Translations under genes and position numbers: made by a program
In this document: positions 1 to 5,369 of the stretch, one piece after another
Layout: each line of letters opens with the position of its first letter
Position numbering within the stretch: position 1 is the stretch's first letter
Assembly: GCA_937934705.1 (NCBI GenBank)
Contig: CALGYY010000036.1
Coordinates: forward strand, 1-7,403
Length of the DNA: 7,403 nt
Direction of reading: 5' to 3'
DNA from: an uncultured Bacteroidota bacterium
GTDB lineage: Bacteria > Bacteroidota > Bacteroidia > Bacteroidales > CAIWKO01
The notes under the pieces: model-generated
Told to the model about the DNA's origin: nothing
Databases searched by the model: none
The model's input: only the letters and a program-made list of their open reading frames with translations

Positions 1-335
1 AACAGGCTTTCGAAGAAAAGATCCAGCGGGGTCTTGCCATTGGTTTCGGGATTGATCAGGTAAATGTTACGCTTCTTCGGGCCGATCTTCGAGAGGGGTG
101 TACGTTTCAGCAGGGTGTCGGCACCGGCAGTATCAGCCAGGTATTCGCGCAGCAGGCTGTCGGCCACCAGGTTGGGATCTTCCTGGTGAAAGTCCGTTAA
201 CTCTTCCGGGCTGATAAAACCTGGTTTATTCTCACTGAAGCTGATCCCGTTGCACGACACCAGCACCGAAATGCCGATTAAGAGGATTTCAGCCAGAAAT
301 ATTATCAGCCATGCTTCCAGTCGGGAATTCTTCAC
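1..335 (-). CDS. Partial membrane-anchored or lipoprotein-like protein of unknown function (N-terminal 111 residues)
   Basis: The frame is open from a GTG at 335-333 to the left edge, so the C-terminal part lies outside the window. GTG is the first usual start after an in-frame TAA two codons upstream. The product begins MKNSRLEAW, followed by a hydrophobic stretch (about residues 9-27) ending in LVSC, with Cys28 as a possible lipobox cysteine. A Glu at residue 16 inside the hydrophobic stretch is unusual, so an uncleaved membrane anchor is equally possible. Residues 29-85 are polar and acidic (PEELTDFHQEDPN); the visible end reads NIYLINPETNGKTPLDLFF. I do not recognise the family. Weak recollection of similar N-termini in Bacteroidota SGNH/GDSL-type secreted hydrolases is only a guess, because the catalytic part is not visible. 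A promoter-like signal lies at 463-494, giving a leader of about 120 bases. Confidence 0.72.
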   Translation of the reverse strand, partial: MKNSRLEAWLIIFLAEILLIGISVLVSCNGISFSENKPGFISPEELTDFHQEDPNLVADSLLREYLADTAGADTLLKRTPLSKIGPKKRNIYLINPETNGKTPLDLFFESL

Positions 336-377
336 AATAATTTACTTTATCCGGCCCGGGAAGGCCTTAAATTCATT

Positions 378-401
378 GTGACCGGCCTCTGATGCCGGCA
401 C
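378..401. other. GC-rich hairpin in the leader of the left-edge gene
   Basis: An inverted repeat GTG(A)CCGGC / GCCGGCAC forms an 8-bp stem with one bulged A (381) and a 7-base loop (387-393). No T-tract follows on either strand, so it is not a clear intrinsic terminator. It lies between the promoter-like site at 463-494 and the GTG at 335, so it would be in the 5' leader of the minus-strand gene. A regulatory role, or a weak terminator for the PPK2 transcript arriving from 515, is inference. Confidence 0.4.
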
Positions 402-462
402 TAATTTGTTAGTTATAAGAGTATTACCCAATTTACCGGGATGACTTCCCCAAACCGGCGTG

Positions 463-494
463 CAAAGGTCGGAATTATTTGCAAGATGACCAAA
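463..494 (-). promoter_or_regulatory. Bacteroidota-type promoter candidate for the left-edge gene
   Basis: On the minus strand, TTTG (494-491) is followed by 20 bases and then GACCTTTG (470-463). This fits the Bacteroidota -33 TTTG / -7 TAnnTTTG arrangement with one mismatch (G for T at the first base of the -7). It begins about 20 bases after the PPK2 stop codon, so the downstream gene can be transcribed separately from PPK2. Confidence 0.45.
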
Positions 495-514
495 TAGGAG
501 GAGAGACCCCAGGC

Positions 515-1387
515 TTATTCTGCATTCAGCATCTTCTTCGCTTCTTCGAGTTCTGCCTGCATTTCAGTGCTGAGGACGGGGAATTTCAGTCCCATGGCAT
601 TCAGCTGATCCACGATGATCTGGCATACGGCAGCACGCATAAACCATTTATGATCGGCAGGGATCACAAACCAGGGGGCTTCACGCGTGGAGGTGTGGAT
701 CAGCATCTCTTCATAGGCCCGCATGTATTCATTCCAGTACTGACGTTCTTTACAGTCGCGCAGGGAAAACTTCCAGTTTTTGGACGGGTCATTCAAACGG
801 TCCAGAAAGCGTTGTTTCTGTTCTTCTTTCGATACATTCAGGAAGAACTTGAGTACCCGTGTTCCGTTCTCAGTCAGGTAACGTTCATAATGGTTGATCT
901 GGGTGTATCTTTCTTTCCAGATCTTTCCGTCTTTCAGTTTCTTTTCCAGCTGGGGGACTTTCTCGTCGAGCAGGTAATTCTCGTGTACCCTGACCACCAG
1001 CACTTCTTCATAATAGGAGCGGTTGAAAATGCCGATGTTGCCCCTTTCGGGGAGGGCTTTATTGCAACGCCAGAGGTAATCATGGTCCATCTCTTCGGCC
1101 GACGGCACCTTGAAACTCTTTACCTGGCAGCCCTGCGGGTTAACGCCCGACATCACGTGTTTGATGGTGCCATCCTTACCCGCTGCATCCATGGCCTGGA
1201 AAATAATCAGCAGCGCATGCCGGTCAGAGGCATACAGCTTCTCCTGAAGTTCGCTGAGTTTCTTAACACCCTTTTTCAGGTCATCCTGAGCGTCATCCTT
1301 GTCTTTGTAATCGCCACAATAGGCGGGATCGAAATCTTTCAGGCGGTCTTTCTTTTCCGGGTCGAATATGAGCTGTTTGTATTTCAT
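515..1387 (-). CDS. ppk2: Polyphosphate kinase 2 family protein (class III-type polyphosphate:AMP/ADP phosphotransferase)
   Basis: The 290-residue cytoplasmic protein belongs to the PPK2 family, which moves phosphate from polyphosphate to nucleotides. The Walker A loop is AMDAAGKDG at residues 65-73 (D67, K71), followed by HVMSGVNPQGC (77-87). The Walker B-like segment is IGIFNRSYYEEVL (118-130), with R123 in the expected catalytic position. Also present are WKERYTQINHYER (157-169), LTENGTRVLKFFL (171-183) and APWFVIPADHKW (237-248). GVNPQG and this overall pattern are typical of class III enzymes, known to phosphorylate both AMP and ADP; the exact substrate here is inferred from family resemblance. 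Length matches single-domain PPK2 (about 270-300). The ATG at 1387 gives a normal N-terminus and lies just downstream of a perfect -7 element (1404-1411). The longer ORF on the opposite strand is a shadow. No partner ppk1 or ppx is in view. Confidence 0.95.
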   Translation of the reverse strand: MKYKQLIFDPEKKDRLKDFDPAYCGDYKDKDDAQDDLKKGVKKLSELQEKLYASDRHALLIIFQAMDAAGKDGTIKHVMSGVNPQGCQVKSFKVPSAEEMDHDYLWRCNKALPERGNIGIFNRSYYEEVLVVRVHENYLLDEKVPQLEKKLKDGKIWKERYTQINHYERYLTENGTRVLKFFLNVSKEEQKQRFLDRLNDPSKNWKFSLRDCKERQYWNEYMRAYEEMLIHTSTREAPWFVIPADHKWFMRAAVCQIIVDQLNAMGLKFPVLSTEMQAELEEAKKMLNAE

Positions 1388-1403
1388 GGGATTTGCTTTG
1401 TTG

Positions 1404-1411
1404 CAAAGATA
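1404..1411 (-). promoter_or_regulatory. -7 promoter element upstream of ppk2
   Basis: The minus strand reads TATCTTTG, an exact match to the Bacteroidota -7 consensus TAnnTTTG, 16 bases before the ppk2 ATG. Transcription would start only about 10 bases before the gene. I see no convincing -33 TTG at the usual distance, so this rests on the -7 element and its position. Confidence 0.5.
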
Positions 1412-1516
1412 AAATTATCCGTTGATTGGCGGCCGGTTTTTCCGTTTCGTTGCAGACCACCGCAACACAAGGGGGATCATGGATAAAGCAATAATCAGCT
1501 CGTTATTCGTAAAACG

Positions 1517-1548
1517 AAAAAAGGCAGAACCAGAAAGCGGCCCTGCCT
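1517..1548 (-). terminator. Rho-independent terminator after the GldN-like lipoprotein gene
   Basis: Read on the minus strand, AGGCAGGGCC pairs with GGTTCTGCCT around a 7-base loop. This is a 10-bp stem in which two pairs are G-U wobbles, and it is followed directly by six T (1522-1517; the first T also closes the stem). It lies 20 bases after the stop codon at 1571-1569. It should separate this transcript from ppk2 downstream. Confidence 0.8.
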
Positions 1549-1551
1549 GAA

Positions 1552-1570
1552 AAGTGCGTGATAAGCACTT
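1552..1570 (-). other. Small hairpin overlapping the stop codon of the GldN-like gene
   Basis: AAGTGC and GCACTT (1552-1557 and 1565-1570) form a perfect 6-bp stem with a 7-base loop. On the minus strand it begins within the TAA stop and ends in TTTT. It may act with the stronger terminator just downstream, or as a 3'-end stabilising structure; this is inference. Confidence 0.4.
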
Positions 1571-2645
1571 ACAGTTTCTTCAGTTTAAGTTTCCCCTGAT
1601 AGGGAACCCAGACATCTCCCCAGTAAACCCAGAAGAGGGGGCGATAGCCGCGGAATTCACGGGTGTCGGCGGTCCATTCCTGTACCAGCGGGCAAAGCCC
1701 GTTCACCTTTTTATAAATGGCCATGGTGTTCGGATCAAAACTCCATTCTTCGCAGAAACGGAAATCGAAATCCACCCCCGGACTGTTTTTTACTACCGTA
1801 TCTTTTGTTACCGGAGGTTCTCCGGATGAGAAACGGATGGTATCACTGCTGTTCAGCTCAGCATAAAGATCAGCCCCTGAAATCTGCAGATTGTTCATGT
1901 CTCCTTCGGCATAAGTGTAAGCAGCGATGCTGTCGCTGTACGCCAGCTCAAAGAATCTTTTCCAGTAGGTATTGGCCTGAAGGGAATCCAGATTGCTGGC
2001 CGGGGTGATATCTCCTGTATACGCTGTTGAATAAATGATTCTGCGGGTCAGGATCTCTTCCCGGTTTTTTTCACCGTCGCAAATCACCCAGAAAAGGGGT
2101 TTGGGATAAGAGTACACCTCCCGGTAACGGTCGTCGAAACTCACTGTGGTCGCCATGGGTGCGTAAGCGAGAACCTTTTTACTGATGGCCATGGTATGCG
2201 GGTCGTAAGTCCATTCCTCGCGGAAGCGGAGGGCGACGATCAGCCGCTTTTCAACGCTGGTATTCACAACAGTGTCGAACTCATCGTAGGGGGGATAGGG
2301 CCGGGTCATCCGTTGTGTGTCACTTTTGGAGATCAATGCCGGAAAGCCGGCGGAATCCACGGCATTTCCTTGCAGGTCAGTGATCTTAATGGCTCCCGAT
2401 GCGGCTTTTTCGAAGAGCATTCTGATGAATTCCTTTCTGTACGGTGCCTCGATGTTTTCGCGGTCCCAGATCTCCCCCGGATCAAGGGCGGAGTAGGATG
2501 CGAAACGGTAGTTACTGATAAAGACGTCGTATTCGACCTCTTTTGCGATGATGACAGACTCCTTCGCGGAATCCTTCGCGGAATCACAGCCCACTGCCAG
2601 CAGTGCAGCCAATCCCGCCATGATGCAGACCATTCGTAATTTCAT
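1569..2645 (-). CDS. Lipoprotein with two tandem GldN/PorN-like units
   Basis: The 358-residue product starts with a lipoprotein signal (MKLRMVCIMAGLAALLAVGC; predicted lipidated Cys20), so it should be anchored in the envelope. Two related units follow. Unit 1 has EEWTYDPHTMAISKKV at 143-158 and PKPLFWV at 181-187; unit 2 has EEWSFDPNTMAIYKKV at 299-314 and YRPLFWV at 334-340. The pattern W-[YF]-D-x(3)-M, then (A/C)P, then PLFWV resembles the core of GldN/PorN, the periplasmic ring component of the type IX secretion and gliding machinery. Upstream of each core is a helical segment (RKEFIRMLFEKAASGAIKI, 70-88; YWKRFFELAYSDSIAAYTY, 227-245) like the GldN region before its core. Typical GldN has one such unit and is not usually described as a lipoprotein. 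No gldK, gldL or gldM is nearby, so a canonical role in the secretion motor is not implied. It is bounded by a -7 element and a terminator, and looks monocistronic. Family assignment is from remembered motif similarity. Confidence 0.85.
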   Translation of the reverse strand: MKLRMVCIMAGLAALLAVGCDSAKDSAKESVIIAKEVEYDVFISNYRFASYSALDPGEIWDRENIEAPYRKEFIRMLFEKAASGAIKITDLQGNAVDSAGFPALISKSDTQRMTRPYPPYDEFDTVVNTSVEKRLIVALRFREEWTYDPHTMAISKKVLAYAPMATTVSFDDRYREVYSYPKPLFWVICDGEKNREEILTRRIIYSTAYTGDITPASNLDSLQANTYWKRFFELAYSDSIAAYTYAEGDMNNLQISGADLYAELNSSDTIRFSSGEPPVTKDTVVKNSPGVDFDFRFCEEWSFDPNTMAIYKKVNGLCPLVQEWTADTREFRGYRPLFWVYWGDVWVPYQGKLKLKKL

Positions 2646-2675
2646 AGATTTGATTTTTTGTTAAACCCCCGTGAT

Positions 2676-2695
2676 GACCTTTTTAGGGCAAGGTC
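2676..2695. other. Perfect inverted repeat in the leader of the GldN-like gene
   Basis: GACCTT (2676-2681) and AAGGTC (2690-2695) form a 6-bp stem with an 8-base loop. It begins about five bases after the -7 element at 2700-2707, so it would fold at or near the 5' end of the mRNA. It could be a stabilising 5' hairpin or an operator; no T-tract is present. Confidence 0.35.
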
Positions 2696-2699
2696 GGAT

Positions 2700-2707
2700 C
2701 AAAGATA
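2700..2707 (-). promoter_or_regulatory. -7 promoter element upstream of the GldN-like lipoprotein gene
   Basis: The minus strand reads TATCTTTG, an exact TAnnTTTG match and the same octamer as upstream of ppk2. It lies 54 bases before the ATG, giving an expected leader of roughly 45-50 bases. No clear -33 TTG is seen at about 20 bases upstream. Confidence 0.5.
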
Positions 2708-2731
2708 TGAAAAATAATTTGATAATGTTAC

Positions 2732-2765
2732 GGAGGTGACGGAAGTGATGGAGTGATGAAGTGAT
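2732..2765. repeat. Short imperfect tandem repeat (8-9 bp unit, four copies)
   Basis: Units read GGAGGTGAC, GGAAGTGAT, GGAGTGAT and GAAGTGAT, with a decayed fifth unit (GAAAGTC) after them. The array lies about 25-60 bases upstream of the -7 element at 2700-2707 on the minus strand, and after the stop codon of the FISUMP gene. Slippage-generated sequence is the simplest explanation; a protein-binding role is possible from position only. Confidence 0.6.
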
Positions 2766-2827
2766 GAAAGTCGGGAAAACGAATATCCGAATTCAAAATA
2801 ATATCTATAATTGGCAGTTCTTATCAG

Positions 2828-3388
2828 TTAATCTTTTAAGCAGCGAACACTGAATCCCCAATTCCTGTATAGGAAGCGCATGCTGGAATACTGCACAATG
2901 CTGTTCATGCTCATGCCCCATGCTGTGCGGGAGCGGGCCTCTGTGGAGGTCCAGTAGTGACCGTGGACGCCAAGGTCGCCAAATTGTCCTTTGCTGTTGC
3001 GCCAGCCTCCGAAGAGAGACGTAAAACCGCTGTTGCCGGATTCTTTAAGTGCATGATAGGCATTGATGCCGCTACCACCAACATGGCTTAAGAGTGCATC
3101 AAATTCACTTTTAGTTGGCAAATGCCACCCGCTGGGGCAAGCATTTTGGGCAGTTTCCCAGGTGTATAATCTGCTGAACCCATTGCAATTTGTGGGACTT
3201 TCTCCATAACACCATGAATTTGATGTACTATAATTCAGGTTTTCGGCCATCCAGGTTTGAGGGCCGATACTTATTGTTTTGTATGACTTACCATCCCTTG
3301 AGTCGGTAAGAGTCCCCGTTGTTTGTGCTTCTACTGTTATTGCGGTAAAGACAATAGAAAAAGTAAGCAGGGCAGTTTTTGTTCTCAT
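2828..3388 (-). CDS. Secreted FISUMP-domain protein (Fibrobacter succinogenes major paralogous domain)
   Basis: The 186-residue product has a Sec signal peptide (MRTKTALLTFSIVFTAITVEA, likely cut before Gln22) and a single FISUMP domain filling the rest. Hallmarks are DSRDGKSYKTISIGPQTWMAENLNY (29-53, cited as DGKSYKTI and QTWMAENL), SWCYGESPTNC (58-68), RLYTWETAQNACPSGWHLP (73-91), GGWRNSKGQFGDLG (127-140), YWTSTE (145-150) and GFSVRCLKD (178-186). Cys60, Cys68, Cys84 and Cys183 may form disulfides. The domain is known as a large paralogous family in Fibrobacter and many Bacteroidota; its biochemical function is not established. The protein is probably periplasmic or extracellular. I see no C-terminal type IX sorting domain, since the chain ends with the FISUMP motif itself. 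The A-rich sequence before ATG 3388 is normal for the phylum; no convincing promoter was found. Confidence 0.92.
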   Translation of the reverse strand: MRTKTALLTFSIVFTAITVEAQTTGTLTDSRDGKSYKTISIGPQTWMAENLNYSTSNSWCYGESPTNCNGFSRLYTWETAQNACPSGWHLPTKSEFDALLSHVGGSGINAYHALKESGNSGFTSLFGGWRNSKGQFGDLGVHGHYWTSTEARSRTAWGMSMNSIVQYSSMRFLYRNWGFSVRCLKD

Positions 3389-3782
3389 TTTTTTAATTTT
3401 GAAATTCTTACCTGATTGTTGTTTTTACCATGAATGATAATGATTGTGGCAAATGGCTGTGCAGTGTCTCGTAGTTTGTTATTGCCTGGCTGCGTTCAGG
3501 TTTAATAAATGTAATGCCTTTCAAATGAGTACTTTTTTGCCAACTTCATTGAGGCCTTTGGGAATGCCCTGCACGAACAGACTATGCCGTCTGCAAATTC
3601 AGCAAAATTATGGAAATATCTTAGATTTTCAATAAAGGTACTCTCAAGGCGGGCTGTATTTTTCCTTTGGAGAAGTCTACAGTGTTTTAATAGCAAAGGT
3701 TACAAAGGAGGGCTTGGAGATCAAAAAGTTAAGGAAGGCTACGGATATGAATGTCTGGAGAGGCACTGGCCACTAAAAACTC

Positions 3783-3807
3783 ACTGCTGACTTACTGCTG
3801 AATCAGC
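3783..3807. repeat. ACTGCTGA direct repeat overlapping a GCTGAATCAGC palindrome
   Basis: Two exact 8-bp copies (3783-3790, 3794-3801) are spaced by three bases, i.e. an 11-base period of about one helical turn. The second copy overlaps an 11-bp perfect palindrome (3797-3807). No gene start is nearby, so an operator role is doubtful. Confidence 0.45.
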
Positions 3808-3885
3808 CCCCAATGGGTGATAGATTAATAGAAAATCGACGAACCTGGCGTTTTCCGGCGCGTGAAAATATCCAATATCGTCTCT

Positions 3886-3910
3886 GAATGTCGAACCCCG
3901 AATGTCGAAC
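3886..3910. repeat. Exact 11-bp direct repeat GAATGTCGAAC
   Basis: Two identical copies (3886-3896 and 3900-3910) are separated by CCC, just past the 3' end of the minus-strand ABC permease gene. The function is unknown; it may be part of a dispersed intergenic repeat family in this genome. Confidence 0.6.
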
Positions 3911-3933
3911 GTTGCAGGGGGTGGGAGTGGTTG

Positions 3934-5181
3934 TTAATTTCCTGTTCTGATCGCCGCCACCGGATCGAGGCGCGATGCGGACCAGGCAGGGATAGCGCCG
4001 GCGATAAGACCGATAAAGAAGGAGACGGATACTCCCAGAATGATATTCCCCGCTGTCAGGGCCAGATCCATATCCAAGGCTGAGGATGCCAGCAGGGCGA
4101 GGATCCAGACGATGAGCAGTCCTACAAGTCCTCCGATCAGGCTCAGGATAACGGCTTCGAAGAGAAACTGCAGCAGGATGAAATAGTTTTTGGCACCGAG
4201 GGATTTCTGGATGCCGATGATATGGGTGCGTTCGCGCACGGATACAAACATGATGTTGGCGATGCCGAAACCGCCTACCAGTAGTGAAAAGCCGCCGATG
4301 ATCCAGCCGGCCAGGGAAAGGATCCTGAAGATTTCTTCGAAACCTTTGGTGAGCAGGCTGGTTTCGTTGATGGCGAAATCATCCTCCGCCCCGGGCTTGA
4401 GTTTTCTCACCGAGCGCATCACACCTGTAAGCTCATCCCTGAGTTCAGCGTTGGTGACCCCTTCCCGCGCTTTAACCACGATGAGGGGATTGTATCCCTC
4501 CCATTTGATATCCATCAGGTTGCGGGCGTAGGCCACGGGGATGATGATCTGTTTATCAGGCGATCCGCCGAACATATCCTCGCCTTCTTTTTTGAGGACA
4601 CCGATCACCTCCAGCTTGCGGCCCATGGCCTTGATCTCTTTACCGATGGGGTCTGCATTCTCGAAGAAACCGGAGGCGATGTCTGCCCCGATGATGGTCA
4701 CCGCCCTGCCGCCCACTGCTTCCGGGGTGCTGAAATAGCGGCCATCAGTGATCTCCATGTTCATGGTCTGGTTGTAGTGCTCGCTGATGCAGAGGATGGA
4801 GACATTCTCCAGGCTCTTTTCCCTGTACTTCACCGTTTTGGTGGTGGCGATCATGAAAGATACGGCCTTGGCCCCGCTGAGCCTTTTCTCCAGTTCATCC
4901 ATTTCCTCGAAGGTGGGCACGGGCCTTTTGATGTATTTCCACCAGGGATAGTCCTCCCCGAATGCCCAGGGCCATTTCTGGACAAACAGTACGTCATCGC
5001 CCAGGGATTCAATATTGGTCCTGATGGTCCGCTCCATGGAATCCACAATGGTGAAAACGGTGATCACCGCGAATATGCCGATGGTGATACCGAGCAGCGA
5101 CAGCAGGGTTCGCAGCTTATTGGCCACGATGGCCTGCATGGCGAATATATATGATTCCCTGATAAGTCTGATCAGCAGCAT
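3934..5181 (-). CDS. ABC transporter permease, MacB/FtsX family
   Basis: The 415-residue inner-membrane protein has the standard layout of this family. A cytoplasmic N-terminus precedes TM1 (about 25-46, in NKLRTLLSLLGITIGIF). A large periplasmic MacB-type core domain follows (about 47-285), then three C-terminal TM segments in an FtsX domain (about 287-312, 335-365 and 378-400). Conserved points are LSLLGITIGI, GFGIANIMFVSVRERT (304-319) followed by IGIQKSLGA (322-330), the usual contact with the ATPase, and the C-terminal AIPAWSASRLDPVAAIRTG. Family members act as mechanotransmission transporters, moving lipoproteins, peptides or drugs across the envelope, with a separate LolD/MacB-like ATPase. 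This protein lacks the N-terminal ATPase of MacB and none is encoded nearby, so it must use one encoded elsewhere. The substrate cannot be told from sequence. The ATG at 5181 gives the typical short N-terminus. It is divergent from purH. Confidence 0.93.
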   Translation of the reverse strand: MLLIRLIRESYIFAMQAIVANKLRTLLSLLGITIGIFAVITVFTIVDSMERTIRTNIESLGDDVLFVQKWPWAFGEDYPWWKYIKRPVPTFEEMDELEKRLSGAKAVSFMIATTKTVKYREKSLENVSILCISEHYNQTMNMEITDGRYFSTPEAVGGRAVTIIGADIASGFFENADPIGKEIKAMGRKLEVIGVLKKEGEDMFGGSPDKQIIIPVAYARNLMDIKWEGYNPLIVVKAREGVTNAELRDELTGVMRSVRKLKPGAEDDFAINETSLLTKGFEEIFRILSLAGWIIGGFSLLVGGFGIANIMFVSVRERTHIIGIQKSLGAKNYFILLQFLFEAVILSLIGGLVGLLIVWILALLASSALDMDLALTAGNIILGVSVSFFIGLIAGAIPAWSASRLDPVAAIRTGN

Positions 5182-5334
5182 GGATGCGATGTGTAAGACA
5201 TTTTCATTTTCCGGTAACCCTCCGGTGTTTTTTTTCGTTTAATACGCATTGCGCGATTTGGAAAACGAAACGTAAAAGTACATTTTTCCTTGCCAGCGGG
5301 GATGTTTTTATCGTACAAATTGAGAATTATTTAA

Positions 5335-5342
5335 TAAACTTG
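5335..5342 (+). promoter_or_regulatory. -7 promoter-like element upstream of purH
   Basis: TAAACTTG differs from the Bacteroidota -7 consensus TAnnTTTG at one position and lies 27 bases before the purH ATG in an AT-rich stretch. No clear -33 TTTG lies at the expected distance. It is the best candidate for the purH-mreB transcript in the divergent intergenic region. Confidence 0.35.
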
Positions 5343-5369
5343 CGCCCTGAAATCAAGCAGGGATCGCAT

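Larger units (their letters stand above)
3389..3933. other. 545-base intergenic stretch without a convincing gene
   Basis: This stretch separates two minus-strand genes. It looks more AT-rich than its neighbours, especially 3440-3780. The small open frames in it (up to 68 codons, on both strands) mostly use TTG starts or lack any recognisable family, signal or promoter. It contains a direct repeat ACTGCTGA (3783-3790 and 3794-3801), an 11-bp palindrome GCTGAATCAGC (3797-3807) and the repeat GAATGTCGAAC (3886-3896 and 3900-3910). The leader of the FISUMP gene must lie at its left end. It could hold a decayed gene or an unrecognised small RNA, but nothing seen supports either. Confidence 0.5.

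Noticed and set aside
1449..1466. GTTGC/GCAAC inverted repeat between ppk2 and the terminator
   Set aside because: A 5-bp stem with an 8-base loop is expected by chance at this frequency, and it lies upstream of the ppk2 -7 element without other support.
479..1486. A 335-codon open frame on the plus strand, longer than the ppk2 gene it covers
   Set aside because: It is antisense to ppk2, its translation is Phe/His-rich with no recognisable domain, and the minus strand carries all conserved PPK2 motifs. It is a shadow frame.
3444..3790. Small open frames on both strands (63, 64 and 68 codons)
   Set aside because: Two rely on TTG starts, they overlap one another, none has a recognisable domain or signal, and no promoter or ribosome binding evidence sets one apart.
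3851..3868. TTTTC/GAAAA hairpin downstream of the permease gene as a terminator
   Set aside because: The stem is only five mostly A-T pairs with an 8-base loop, and it lies about 65 bases past the stop. Too weak to call.
5211..5235. Possible plus-strand terminator: CCGG/CCGG stem followed by eight T
   Set aside because: The stem is only 4 bp of a self-complementary tetramer, and no plus-strand gene ends upstream of it. It lies in the leader of the minus-strand permease gene, so a terminator role is unsupported.
5184..5369. A 62-codon N-terminal extension of PurH from an upstream ATG at 5184
   Set aside because: The extra residues resemble no PurH N-terminus and translate the divergent promoter region. 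ATG 5370 gives a start just before the conserved ALISV segment, as in other PurH proteins.
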